Below are positions 52,238 to 61,189 of a DNA stretch of 64,000 bases, piece by piece; position 1 is the stretch's first letter; every line of letters starts with the position of its first letter. The notes below the pieces were generated by a model. That model had not been told where the DNA came from. It searched no databases and was given only the letters and a program-made list of their open reading frames with translations. Source of the DNA: Chitinophaga sp. YR573 (GTDB lineage: Bacteria > Bacteroidota > Bacteroidia > Chitinophagales > Chitinophagaceae); contig NZ_FOJF01000001.1 in the NCBI RefSeq assembly GCF_900110995.1, forward strand, positions 1,877,199-1,941,198, given 5' to 3'. The position numbers and the translations under genes were made by a program.

Positions 52238-52939
52238 ATGCGGAGACTTGGTTTGATTTTTTTAATAAGTGGATGTGTTAAACCACGTATTAGCAGTCTT
52301 AAAGTAGCCGATTTTGTATTGGTGGATACCAGCCAGCCTGCTACCGAATATTTGCATATGCAACGTTCAATGGATTATCCTATTTATTATACCGGCCCTG
52401 TAAAAGATACCATCAACATAGGTCAAAGATATGAGCGGAGAAGAACGCCTATTCCACGATGGCCGGAAATATTTCCTGTCAGCTATACATACTCAGATAA
52501 AAATCTACGTATAGAAGTCGATACCTCATTTGATGCAAATTGTCTGGAAGAGCATTATTCTAAAGATTGGGAAATAGATCCTGATTTAACCCGGAACTAT
52601 CATGCATCCGTTTTTACCATCCAAAATATTTCCGATTCCATTATATGTATGGGAGAGACTTTTTCCATATACTATATGCATCGCGAATTGAAAAACAGAC
52701 AGGGACAATGGATACAAATGGAGAAAAGTTTAAGCCAGGAACTGTTTTGCGGAACAGGACAGCCTACTATTTACATCAAACCCGGTGAAATGATACTATC
52801 TAAAGTAAAGCACTATAAAGGTACCTTTAAGACTGATTGTAGGCTTGTGTTTGGACGCAACGACCGTGTTGTTTATTCCAATGTATTCAGTGAGTTTGTT
52901 GATGATAAGATATTTTCTTTCAACGATACTGAGAATTGA
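52238..52939 (+). CDS. Hypothetical lipoprotein
   Basis: 233 residues. A short signal with lipobox (MRRLGLIFLISGC, Cys13) leads into a beta-rich, charged domain with no repeats (YPIYYTGPVKDTINIGQRYE; DPDLTRNYHASVFTIQNISD; CGTGQPTIYIKPGEMILSKV). I do not recognise the family. It is 156 nt after the kinase gene on the same strand and ends 207 bp from the tRNA-Ser gene. Stretches before and after it hold nothing else of note except an imperfect hairpin near 53070-53098. Confidence 0.6.
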   Translation: MRRLGLIFLISGCVKPRISSLKVADFVLVDTSQPATEYLHMQRSMDYPIYYTGPVKDTINIGQRYERRRTPIPRWPEIFPVSYTYSDKNLRIEVDTSFDANCLEEHYSKDWEIDPDLTRNYHASVFTIQNISDSIICMGETFSIYYMHRELKNRQGQWIQMEKSLSQELFCGTGQPTIYIKPGEMILSKVKHYKGTFKTDCRLVFGRNDRVVYSNVFSEFVDDKIFSFNDTEN

Positions 52940-53107
52940 TGATACTTGCCAGTTCTTTCTTACTCACTTTATAGTTCATCATGGATGGGCCTTCTCCTAA
53001 TGCGTAATCAGAGAAGTTAAAGCATCTTTGGTAAGATCAAAATCTATGTTGCTGATATTGTAGAATTTTCAGAGGCGATCTCTGCGAGAGTTGCCTCTAA
53101 AACAACA

Positions 53108-53137
53108 AAGCCTCCAAATCTTTCGACTTGAAGGCTT
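53108..53137 (-). terminator. Terminator of the tRNA-Ser transcript
   Basis: A 13-bp stem (53108-53120 with 53125-53137) that is fully paired on the minus strand if two G-U wobbles are allowed, TTTC/GAAA loop, followed on minus by TTTGTTGTTTT. It begins 9 nt past the tRNA 3' end. Confidence 0.8.
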
Positions 53138-53146
53138 TAAAGCTTG

Positions 53147-53235
53147 CGGAGAGAGAGGGATTCGAACCCTCGGTAAAGTTTTCACCCTACGACGGTTTAG
53201 CAAACCGTTCCTTTCGGCCACTCAGGCATCTCTCC
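53147..53235 (-). tRNA. tRNA-Ser (anticodon GCT)
   Basis: 89 nt on the minus strand, with acceptor stem GGAGAGA/TCTCTCC and discriminator G, D arm GCCTGAGTGGCCGAAAGG, anticodon loop within GGTTTGCTAAACC (GCT), a long class II variable arm, and T loop GGTTCGAATCC. The CCA end is not encoded. A terminator follows; the genomic accessory-looking stretch lies on its 3' side. Confidence 0.96.
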
Positions 53236-53473
53236 CCGTCCCATTCGGGGTTGCAAAAATAGTAATTATTTAGAATTAACCAAAAGCAATTTCATGTATT
53301 TAAAATACTCCCCAAATAATTCCCTTGCATATAACATTATAAATACCTGTAATGAAAGCATTTAACCCCTCACAAAACACCCAAACCCGCTTTAACAGCA
53401 ATAAAGACCTGATCCCGGAAATTTATATAACACATAATTCTTATGAATATGCGTAATCATAAGAATAAGTGAC

Positions 53474-53481
53474 TAAATTTG
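53474..53481 (+). promoter_or_regulatory. Candidate -7 box (TAAATTTG) of fabF
   Basis: Exact TAnnTTTG match, start of transcription near 53488, 27 nt before the ATG at 53515. No TTTG at the expected -33 distance. The 53236-53473 region holds no gene. Confidence 0.45.
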
Positions 53482-53514
53482 CGCTCTAACTTTCGATTTT
53501 AAAGTCAAAGCAAT

Positions 53515-54777
53515 ATGCGCACTGTTACATTAAAAAGGGTTGTGGTTACCGGGCTTGGGGCCTTAACGCCTATCGGAAATGATGTAAACACTTTCTGGAA
53601 TAATCTGAAAACAGGCACCAGTGGTGCCGGCCCAATTACACGTTTCGATATCACTGAATTTAAAACCAAGTTCGCCTGCGAGCTCAAGGGTTTTAATATA
53701 GAAGACTTCATGGAGAAGAAGGAAGCCCGTAAAATGGACATGTTCACCCAATATGCAATGGTGGCTGCTCAGGAGGCTGTGGAAAATGCAGGTCTTCACC
53801 TCGAAGGTGTAGATAAAACCATGGTGGGTGTTATCTGGGCTTCCGGTAACGGTGGTATGCAAACCTTCGAAGACCAGATCATCGAATTTGCAAACGCCAA
53901 CTTCGTTCCTAAGTTCAATCCTTTCTTTATTCCCAAACTGATCTCCGATATCGCCGCAGGGCAAATATCCATGAAATACGGTTTCATGGGTGTAAACTAT
54001 TGCACAGTATCTGCCTGCGCTTCTTCAAGCAGCGCACTGGTGGATGCTTTCAACTTCATCCGCCTGGGTAAAGCCAACGCTATCGTAGCCGGTGGTTCCG
54101 AAGCACCTATCACCCGTGCTGGTATTGCCGGTTTCAATGCCCTCAAGGCACTGTCTACCCGCAATGAAGAGCCGACTCACGCTTCCCGTCCTTTCGATGC
54201 AACCCGCGATGGTTTCGTAATGGGCGAAGGCGCTGGCGCTATCATCCTGGAAGAATACGAACATGCAGTGAAAAGAGGCGCTACCATCTACGCAGAAATG
54301 GTAGGCGGCGCTATGACTGCAGATGCTTACCACCTCACCGCTACTCATCCGGAAGGCCTCGGCGCCCGCCTGGGTATGCAGAGAGCACTGGAAGATGCTG
54401 AACTGAAACCTGAAGATGTAGATTATATCAATGCACATGCTACTTCTACCCCACTGGGCGACGTAAGTGAGCTGAAAGGTATCACCGGCGTATTCGGCGA
54501 CTACGTTACCAAAATAAACATCAGCGCTACCAAATCCATGACAGGCCACCTGTTAGGAGCTGCCGGCGCCATCGAAGCCATTACCTGTATCAAGTCTACA
54601 CTGCACGATATCATCCCCCCTACCATCAACACCGGTGAACTGGGAGAAGGTATCCCTACTAACCTCAACCTTACCCTCGGCAAGGCACAGGAACGTAACG
54701 TCAACGTAGCTATGAGTAACACTTTCGGCTTCGGCGGACACAACGCTATCGTAATATTCAAGAAATTCCAGGCATAA
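53515..54777 (+). CDS. fabF: Beta-ketoacyl-ACP synthase II (FabF)
   Basis: 420 residues of full length. Thiolase fold with catalytic triad Cys (TVSACASSSSAL), His (NAHATSTPLGD) and His (KSMTGHLLGAAGAIEA). Start VTLKRVVVTGLGALTPIGND and the tail NTFGFGGHNAIVIFKKF are typical of FabF. It elongates acyl-ACP in fatty acid synthesis. No acpP lies just upstream in this window; a tRNA and non-coding DNA precede it. Confidence 0.96.
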   Translation: MRTVTLKRVVVTGLGALTPIGNDVNTFWNNLKTGTSGAGPITRFDITEFKTKFACELKGFNIEDFMEKKEARKMDMFTQYAMVAAQEAVENAGLHLEGVDKTMVGVIWASGNGGMQTFEDQIIEFANANFVPKFNPFFIPKLISDIAAGQISMKYGFMGVNYCTVSACASSSSALVDAFNFIRLGKANAIVAGGSEAPITRAGIAGFNALKALSTRNEEPTHASRPFDATRDGFVMGEGAGAIILEEYEHAVKRGATIYAEMVGGAMTADAYHLTATHPEGLGARLGMQRALEDAELKPEDVDYINAHATSTPLGDVSELKGITGVFGDYVTKINISATKSMTGHLLGAAGAIEAITCIKSTLHDIIPPTINTGELGEGIPTNLNLTLGKAQERNVNVAMSNTFGFGGHNAIVIFKKFQA

Positions 54778-54797
54778 CTCACTGGTTATATTATAGA

Positions 54798-54826
54798 AGC
54801 GGATCACAGTTGTGATCCGCTTTTTT
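54798..54826 (+). terminator. Intrinsic terminator of fabF
   Basis: An 11-bp stem (54798-54808 with 54811-54821), tight loop, and TTTTTT; 20 nt after the fabF stop. Confidence 0.92.
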
Positions 54827-54916
54827 ATTTCACTAAAAATTTTAGTACTCGCCAATTATGGTGTAGTTTAGTAGTCTAAATTAGTTCGTGGCCAACCACG
54901 CCTTTTTACTACCAAT

Positions 54917-57793
54917 ATGGCAAAGAAGAAAGAGAATGTAACTACGCCGGAACCCGTACTCATACCGGCAGATGATCATATAGAAGTGTTTGGTGCCCGG
55001 GTTCACAACCTGAAAAACCTGGATATTCAGTTACCTAAAAATAAATTGGTTGTCATTACCGGCATCAGCGGAAGCGGTAAATCATCGCTGGCTTTTGATA
55101 CCATTTATGCAGAGGGACAAAGACGTTACATGGAAAGTTTTTCCGCTTATGCCCGCCAGTTTATCGGCGACATGGAAAGACCCGATGTTGATAAGATTAC
55201 CGGCCTCTCGCCCGTTATCTCTATCGAACAGAAAACTACCAACAAAAATCCCCGCTCTACTGTAGGCACCATCACGGAAATATATGACTTCCTCCGCCTC
55301 CTCTACGCACGCGTAGGTCAGGCATATTCATATAATACCAACAAACGCATGACCCGCTTCTCCGAAGAAGAAATCCTGGATCATGTGTTCAAAAACTTTC
55401 CTAAAAAGAAGCTGGTCATCCTGGCTCCATTAATCCGTGGACGTAAAGGTCATTACCGCGAACTGTTTGAACAACTACGCAAACAGGGCTACCTGAAAGT
55501 ACGGGTGAACGGGGAAATACTCGACCTGAAAGAACGTATGCAGGTTGACCGCTACAAGATTCACGACATAGAATTAGTGGTAGATAGAGTACAGGTATTG
55601 GATGATGCACGTACAAGAATCAGTCAGAGTGTACAAAAAGCACTGCAGATGGGGAAAGGGCTGCTCTTTATCATGGATAACGACAGCAACAAAATCAATC
55701 AGTACAGTAAACAGCTGATGTGTGAGGATACCGGTATCTCTTATGAGGAACCCTCTCCCAACACATTCTCCTTTAACTCTCCATATGGCGCCTGCCCACG
55801 CTGTAAAGGACTTGGCACTATCTACCAGATAGATATGGATGAGGTGATACCAGATTATTCCCGCTCTATCAATGAGGGTGGTCTGGCTCCTTTAGGGGAA
55901 GCCCGCGATACCTTTACCTTTAAACAGGTACAGCAGCTGGCAAAGAAATACAAATTCTCCCTCACCGCTCCTCTCTCCGATATCCCGCAGAAATCTTTAA
56001 ACCTGCTATTGTTCGGTGATGAAAACGGAAAGCTGGAAATGGAAATGGGCTTCGAAGAAAACGGAGAACCTACCTACTCCACAGAATATGAAGGGGTCAT
56101 CAATACCGTACGCCGCTTCTTCAATGATACTTCTTCAGAAGCTGTCCGCAATTGGGCGGAAGGTTTCATGAAACTCAATACCTGCCCCGAATGTAATGGC
56201 ACCCGTCTTAAAAAAGAAAGTCTCTATTTTAAGGTAGATGAAAAGAACATTGCAGAACTGGGTGAGATGGACCTGGACAAACTCCTGGCCTGGTTCAAAG
56301 ACATCGAAAAACGACTGGATAAGAAACAGAACACCATCGCCAAGGATATCCTCAAAGAAATCCGCGAACGACTGGGCTTCTTATTAGGCGTAGGTTTAAA
56401 CTACCTCACACTCTACCGTGCTACCCGCTCTTTAAGCGGCGGGGAAAGTCAGCGTATCCGCCTGGCCACACAGATAGGCTCCCAGTTAATGGGGATCACC
56501 TATATCCTGGATGAGCCAAGTATAGGACTCCATCAGCGCGATAATATGCAACTGATCCAGGCGCTGCGTAACTTAAAAGAAATGGGGAATACTGTGATCG
56601 TAGTGGAACATGATAAAGATATCATGCTGCATGCAGATCACCTGATAGATGTTGGCCCCGGTGCTGGCGTTCACGGCGGACAGATCATTGCGCAAGGAAC
56701 ACCTGCCCAGATATTAAAGTTAAAAACACCTACCGCAGGCTACCTGAATGGTTCACTGGTAACACCGGTACCCGAAGAAAGACGCAAAGGCAACGGTAAG
56801 TTCCTGGAACTGAAAGGCGCTACGGGCAACAATCTGAAAAATGTAAGTGTGAAATTCCCTTTGGGAACTTTCATCTGCGTAACAGGCGTTTCGGGTAGTG
56901 GTAAATCTACCCTGATCAATGAAACACTGTACCCGATCCTTAGCAAACATGCCTACGATTCCAAAATGGTCCCTATGCCTTACAAAAGCATCAAGGGCCT
57001 GGAAAATCTAGATAAAGTAATTGAGATTGATCAGTCACCTATCGGGCGTACGCCCCGTAGCAACCCGGCTACCTATTGCGGATTCTTTACCGATATCCGT
57101 ACCCTCTTCTCCCAGGTACCGGAAGCCAAGATCCGCGGATACGCTGCCGGACGATTCTCTTTCAATGTAAAGAGCGGCCGTTGTGAAGTATGTGAAGGTG
57201 GTGGCATGAGAGTGATTGAAATGAACTTCCTGCCGGATGTATACGTGAAATGCGAAAAATGTAATGGCAGACGTTATAACAGGGAAACCCTGGAAATCCG
57301 CTACAAGGGCAAATCCATCTCCGATGTACTGGATATGACAGTAGATGAAGCCGTGGAATTCTTCCAGCCGGTAAACTTCATTTACCGCAAAGTAAAGACC
57401 TTACAGGATGTTGGACTGGGATACATCACCCTGGGACAATCAGCTGTTACCCTCTCCGGTGGTGAGGCGCAACGTGTGAAACTGGCAACAGAACTATCTA
57501 AGAAAGATACCGGTAAAACGATCTATATTTTAGATGAACCTACTACCGGCCTTCACTTCCAGGATATACAGCTGCTGTTAAACGTGCTGAATAAACTGGT
57601 AGACCGTGGTAATACCGTTCTGGTGATAGAACATAACCTGGATGTCATCAAAATGGCAGATTATATCGTTGACCTCGGGCCCGAAGGTGGTGGAGGTGGT
57701 GGTACCATCCTTTGCACCGGCACCCCCGAAGTGATAAGCGAATGTAAAGACAGTCATACAGCCCGCTTCCTTAAAAAGGAACTTGAATCATAA
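54917..57793 (+). CDS. uvrA: Excinuclease ABC subunit A
   Basis: 958 residues, full length. Two ABC ATPase halves: Walker A VITGISGSGKSSLAFD and CVTGVSGSGKSTLINE, signatures LSGGESQRIRLA and LSGGEAQRVKLATEL, zinc modules YGACPRCKGLG and GRCEVCEGGGMRVIEMNF with VKCEKCNGRRY. Damage recognition subunit of nucleotide excision repair (UvrABC). No other uvr gene lies in the window. Followed by a terminator that contains the -33 box of the next gene. Confidence 0.97.
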   Translation: MAKKKENVTTPEPVLIPADDHIEVFGARVHNLKNLDIQLPKNKLVVITGISGSGKSSLAFDTIYAEGQRRYMESFSAYARQFIGDMERPDVDKITGLSPVISIEQKTTNKNPRSTVGTITEIYDFLRLLYARVGQAYSYNTNKRMTRFSEEEILDHVFKNFPKKKLVILAPLIRGRKGHYRELFEQLRKQGYLKVRVNGEILDLKERMQVDRYKIHDIELVVDRVQVLDDARTRISQSVQKALQMGKGLLFIMDNDSNKINQYSKQLMCEDTGISYEEPSPNTFSFNSPYGACPRCKGLGTIYQIDMDEVIPDYSRSINEGGLAPLGEARDTFTFKQVQQLAKKYKFSLTAPLSDIPQKSLNLLLFGDENGKLEMEMGFEENGEPTYSTEYEGVINTVRRFFNDTSSEAVRNWAEGFMKLNTCPECNGTRLKKESLYFKVDEKNIAELGEMDLDKLLAWFKDIEKRLDKKQNTIAKDILKEIRERLGFLLGVGLNYLTLYRATRSLSGGESQRIRLATQIGSQLMGITYILDEPSIGLHQRDNMQLIQALRNLKEMGNTVIVVEHDKDIMLHADHLIDVGPGAGVHGGQIIAQGTPAQILKLKTPTAGYLNGSLVTPVPEERRKGNGKFLELKGATGNNLKNVSVKFPLGTFICVTGVSGSGKSTLINETLYPILSKHAYDSKMVPMPYKSIKGLENLDKVIEIDQSPIGRTPRSNPATYCGFFTDIRTLFSQVPEAKIRGYAAGRFSFNVKSGRCEVCEGGGMRVIEMNFLPDVYVKCEKCNGRRYNRETLEIRYKGKSISDVLDMTVDEAVEFFQPVNFIYRKVKTLQDVGLGYITLGQSAVTLSGGEAQRVKLATELSKKDTGKTIYILDEPTTGLHFQDIQLLLNVLNKLVDRGNTVLVIEHNLDVIKMADYIVDLGPEGGGGGGTILCTGTPEVISECKDSHTARFLKKELES

Positions 57794-57802
57794 AATCTTC
57801 TT

Positions 57803-57831
57803 AAGGCTCCGTAGATTTGCGGAGCCTTTTA
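57803..57831 (+). terminator. Intrinsic terminator of uvrA
   Basis: AAGGCTCCG (57803-57811) pairs with CGGAGCCTT (57820-57828), loop TAGATTTG, then TTT. Nine nt after the uvrA stop. Confidence 0.88.
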
Positions 57832-57848
57832 CATTATGATTACCTTTG
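57816..57848 (+). promoter_or_regulatory. Candidate promoter of the DUF6452/DUF6048 pair
   Basis: TTTG (57816-57819) lies in the loop of the uvrA terminator; 21 nt later comes an exact -7 box TACCTTTG (57841-57848). The start of transcription is predicted near 57855, 41 nt before the ATG at 57896. Confidence 0.65.
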
Positions 57849-57895
57849 CCCGGAAAACGGACCATCCGATGCCCGTAAATGATTAATATTCAAGC

Positions 57896-58363
57896 ATGAA
57901 ATATCTCTTTCTAATACTATTGTTTACAGCGTTCGTTGCCTGTGAAGATGAAACAAAGACCTGCGACCAGACCCTCCTCGCAGATCTGGGCATCAACTTT
58001 AAAAAGGATTCGCTGGACGGCTATATCAATAAAGACACCATCTGGCCCAAAGTAACCCTGTACGCCCTGGGTAAAGATACTATCCTGAGTAGTGTCGCAC
58101 GCTCCAGTGTATTCATCTCATTATCACCACTGGCAGATAGTTCCCGTTTTTATCTGAAACTGGATTCTACCAAAACACCGGATACCCTTACATTCCGCTA
58201 TACCAGGAAACCGAACTTTGTATCAGCCGGCTGCGGCTTTGCTACATTCTTCACCCTGGATACCGTAATTTCCACTTATCATACTATCGACTCCATACAT
58301 ATTAACAACAAGGAAGTAAACAGTTCGAATGATACGCACCTTTCTTTATTTTTTATCTATTAG
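57896..58363 (+). CDS. DUF6452 family lipoprotein
   Basis: 155 residues with a lipoprotein signal (MKYLFLILLFTAFVAC, Cys16) and a short Cys pair (ETKTCDQT; SAGCGFATF). The layout DLGINFKKDSLDGY and SSRFYLKLDSTKT-type beta strands fits DUF6452, a Bacteroidota family of unknown function that usually sits next to DUF6048. The end overlaps the next gene by 35 nt in another frame, so both are translated from one transcript. Confidence 0.8.
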   Translation: MKYLFLILLFTAFVACEDETKTCDQTLLADLGINFKKDSLDGYINKDTIWPKVTLYALGKDTILSSVARSSVFISLSPLADSSRFYLKLDSTKTPDTLTFRYTRKPNFVSAGCGFATFFTLDTVISTYHTIDSIHINNKEVNSSNDTHLSLFFIY

Positions 58364-59135
58364 CCTGCTGCTGGCCATCACCACACAGGCCCAGGTAAAA
58401 GACAGCATCCGGATTAAACCGCTTGCTGACAGCATTGCTCACAAAAGGGATACAACCACCCGTAAACTGGTGACAAAACCACTGTCAAAATCAAAAGACA
58501 GTCTTGTCTATACGACCAGCGGTGGCCTGCGTCTCGGACTGGATGTCAGCCGGTTTGTAGTGAAGGCCTTCCAGCCCTACAGAACAGACATCACCGTACA
58601 GGCAGATGCCCAGATCAACAAAAGACTATATGGCGCCATCGAACTTGGCTATAACAGAACTTCCCACAGCGATACCAACTACACCTATAAAGGCAACGGC
58701 CAATATGTGACAGTAGGAGTGGATTATGACTTCCTTAACAAGAAGGCTACCGGGGAAAAAAACATGGTATACGGTGGTATCCGCTATGGCTTTGCCCATA
58801 ATACCTACGAATCGCCTGCATATAAACTGCACAGCGATTACTGGAGCAGCACCATAGAAGGTTCTTATCCCAAAACAAGCATGACGGCCCACTGGATAGA
58901 ACTGATATTTGGATTAAGGGTAGAAGTATTGAAGAATTTCTTCCTGGGATGGGGCGTGAGAGAAAAGATCATGGTCAGCAACAGCGCCAGTGATACATTC
59001 CAGCCAATAGTAATTCCTGGCTTTGGTACCGGAGGCAAAAGATCTCAGTTCGACGTAACATACTCTGTTTCATACTACATCCCGTTGTACAAAGTGAAGA
59101 TTCACGTACCAAGGGAGAAACCTAAAAAGCAATGA
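58329..59135 (+). CDS. DUF6048 family outer-membrane protein
   Basis: 268 residues with a signal peptide (TFLYFLSISLLLAITTQAQ) and a beta-barrel-like mature part of about eight strands (GLRLGLDVSRFVVKAFQPYR; LYGAIELGYNRTSHSD; QYVTVGVDYDFLNKKA; YSVSYYIPLYKVKIHV at the end). The family is known from Bacteroidota only by its partner DUF6452. A surface role of the pair is inferred. The stop codon lies in a shared terminator. Confidence 0.8.
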   Translation: MIRTFLYFLSISLLLAITTQAQVKDSIRIKPLADSIAHKRDTTTRKLVTKPLSKSKDSLVYTTSGGLRLGLDVSRFVVKAFQPYRTDITVQADAQINKRLYGAIELGYNRTSHSDTNYTYKGNGQYVTVGVDYDFLNKKATGEKNMVYGGIRYGFAHNTYESPAYKLHSDYWSSTIEGSYPKTSMTAHWIELIFGLRVEVLKNFFLGWGVREKIMVSNSASDTFQPIVIPGFGTGGKRSQFDVTYSVSYYIPLYKVKIHVPREKPKKQ

Positions 59136-59156
59136 TCCGGTTAATTCCGGATCATT
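59131..59156. terminator. Bidirectional terminator between DUF6048 and GNAT genes
   Basis: AATGATCCGG (59131-59140) pairs with CCGGATCATT (59147-59156), loop TTAATT. It contains the stop codons of both converging genes (59133-59135 and 59141-59143). The T tract is short in both directions. Confidence 0.65.
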
Positions 59157-59581
59157 TCAATATGTGGGATAGCATCTTCCATATACATCTCACTGCTCTG
59201 CACAAAACCCAGCGAAGTATAAAATTTCTGTAAATACTGCTGCGCTCCAATCTTTATAGGCGCTTTCCCAAAACGCTCTTCCACTATAGCAATAGAATAT
59301 TCCATCAACTGCCTTCCTGCCCCACTGCTACGCACCTTCTGAGAAGTTACCACCCTGCCAATAGACGCATACTCATACTTAATCCCCGGTCCGAATAACC
59401 GCGTATACGCTACCAGTTCATTATCAATATATCCCATCACATGCACCGCCAGTTGGTCTGTATCATCCATGTCCTGAAAAGCACATGTCTGCTCCACCAC
59501 AAATACTTCACTCCGCAAACGCAGTAAAGCATATAATTCTGTAGTGGTCAATTCTTCGAATGTTTTAACAATCCATACCAT
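59141..59581 (-). CDS. GNAT acetyltransferase, ElaA-like
   Basis: 146 residues. Opening LTTTELYALLRLRSEVFVVE and DMDDTDQLAVHVMGY, acetyl-CoA motif IGRVVTSQKVRSSGAGRQLM (R-x-x-G-x-G/A) and tail YTSLGFVQSSEMYMEDAIPH match the ElaA branch of the GNAT family. Substrate unknown. An exact TAnnTTTG-type box (CAAAAATA on plus, 59628-59635) lies 47 nt upstream. Confidence 0.9.
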   Translation of the reverse strand: MVWIVKTFEELTTTELYALLRLRSEVFVVEQTCAFQDMDDTDQLAVHVMGYIDNELVAYTRLFGPGIKYEYASIGRVVTSQKVRSSGAGRQLMEYSIAIVEERFGKAPIKIGAQQYLQKFYTSLGFVQSSEMYMEDAIPHIEMIRN

Positions 59582-59646
59582 AATCTATAAATTAATAATA
59601 ATTTAGCGACAATATTTCGGGAATTAGCAAAAATAGAGAGAAACTG

Positions 59647-61131
59647 ATGATGAACCATGCCGCACCCTTCCTTTCACTGGAACATATAACCGTTCGTTAC
59701 CTGGATAAAACATTATTCACCGGGTTAAACTGGGACATCAATACAGGAGAACAATGGGCTATCACCGGCCCGGGAGGCTCAGGCAAATCTGCCTTATTAA
59801 ACACCATCACCGGCAAGTTTAATGTCATCAACGGCAGCATTCATTATCACTTCTCTGATACTTACCGTCAGCAGCATACCATCACAGATCCTTATTTCAG
59901 CTATCGCAACCTGATAGCCCACATAGGGCATCACCATGCTTTCAGGAACAAATCTAATGTAACCACCGATTTCTATTATCAGCAGCGTTTCAACAGCATG
60001 GATGCGGAAGATGCTCCTACCGTAAGGGAATACCTGGAAGGAGACGGAGATACGCCATTATTACAGCCATTGCGTATAGCTCCCCTGCTGAATAAAGAAC
60101 TGATTAAACTCTCCAACGGCGAAACCCGCCGTGTAATGATAGCGAAAGCGCTCCTGCAAAATCCGGTATTACTGATGCTGGACAATCCTTACTCAGGGTT
60201 AGATATACAGGCCAGAAAAGATTTTAGTGAGATGGTAAACAAGATCATAGACAATGGGACAACCGTCTTACTGGTCACCTCTCCTACCGAAATCCCCGGA
60301 AATATCACCCATGTACTCACTCTTGACGAGGGACAAATAACAGGAAAGTACACACGGGAAGAATACCTCACACTACCTGTAAAGGAAACTACAACCCATA
60401 CAAACATCGATGAAGAAAAGCTGAGGGCGCTCGTTAAACCCGTTATCCCGCAGTTCGATACCATCATCCGTATGGAACATGTAAAAGTACAGTATGGTGA
60501 ACATTTGATATTGGACGATGTTAACTGGATAGTGAAACCCAATGAAAAATGGGCTTTACTGGGGCATAATGGTGCCGGGAAATCTACCTTACTCAGTCTT
60601 ATTACCGGAGATAACCCACAGGCATATTCCAATGAACTCTACCTTTTCGACCGTAAAAGGGGCAGCGGGGAAAGCATCTGGGATATCAAACGGAAAATAG
60701 GGTTCGTATCTCCCGAACTGCACCAGTACTTCAAAGCAGGCAGCAACTGCCAGCAGGTAGTAGTGTCCGGCTTTTATGATATCATTGGCAGTACTCGCGC
60801 CGGCACCCCGGAACAACTGGAACATGCTGCCAGCTGGATGGATATCCTGGGCATTGCGGACCATATGAAGTTACCCTTTACAGGAGTTCCGGAAAGTGTG
60901 CAACGCCTTACTTTGCTGGCCCGGGCATTAGTGAAAGAACCACCCCTGCTCATCTTTGATGAACCCTGCCAGGGCCTGGACGTGCAGCAGAAAGAACATT
61001 TTAAGCAAGTCATTGATACACTGTGTAATATAATGGATCTTACCCTCATCTTTGTAACGCATTACCAGGAAGAAATTCCTTCTGCCGTTACAAAAGTCCT
61101 TAAACTGGAAAAGGGCAGATCTATACATTAG
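59647..61131 (+). CDS. Tandem ABC ATPase, ModF-like
   Basis: 494 residues with two ATPase domains: Walker A AITGPGGSGKSALLNTITGK and ALLGHNGAGKSTLLSLITGD, Walker B VLLMLDNPYSGLD and LLIFDEPCQGLD, switch His present in the second half (FVTHYQEEIP) and Ser/Thr in the first. The layout fits ModF/YlmA-like proteins. No permease lies near, so its role may be regulatory or linked to molybdate by distant homology only. Divergent from the ElaA-like gene by 65 bp. Confidence 0.85.
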   Translation: MMNHAAPFLSLEHITVRYLDKTLFTGLNWDINTGEQWAITGPGGSGKSALLNTITGKFNVINGSIHYHFSDTYRQQHTITDPYFSYRNLIAHIGHHHAFRNKSNVTTDFYYQQRFNSMDAEDAPTVREYLEGDGDTPLLQPLRIAPLLNKELIKLSNGETRRVMIAKALLQNPVLLMLDNPYSGLDIQARKDFSEMVNKIIDNGTTVLLVTSPTEIPGNITHVLTLDEGQITGKYTREEYLTLPVKETTTHTNIDEEKLRALVKPVIPQFDTIIRMEHVKVQYGEHLILDDVNWIVKPNEKWALLGHNGAGKSTLLSLITGDNPQAYSNELYLFDRKRGSGESIWDIKRKIGFVSPELHQYFKAGSNCQQVVVSGFYDIIGSTRAGTPEQLEHAASWMDILGIADHMKLPFTGVPESVQRLTLLARALVKEPPLLIFDEPCQGLDVQQKEHFKQVIDTLCNIMDLTLIFVTHYQEEIPSAVTKVLKLEKGRSIH

Positions 61132-61189
61132 CATTTTGTTTTATTTGAATTACCTTTATTCTTTTCCTAACCAGCATTCAAGAAACCTC

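Noticed and set aside
49354..53146. Complete integrated element at tRNA-Ser
   Set aside because: No integrase, relaxase, transposase or second copy of the tRNA end is seen; it is kept only as a possible decayed island.
53091..53273. 60-codon plus-strand frame across tRNA-Ser
   Set aside because: It is the tRNA and its terminator read as protein, a common false call.
53515..54855. Several minus-strand frames opposite fabF
   Set aside because: They are shadows of a highly expressed, strongly codon-biased gene.
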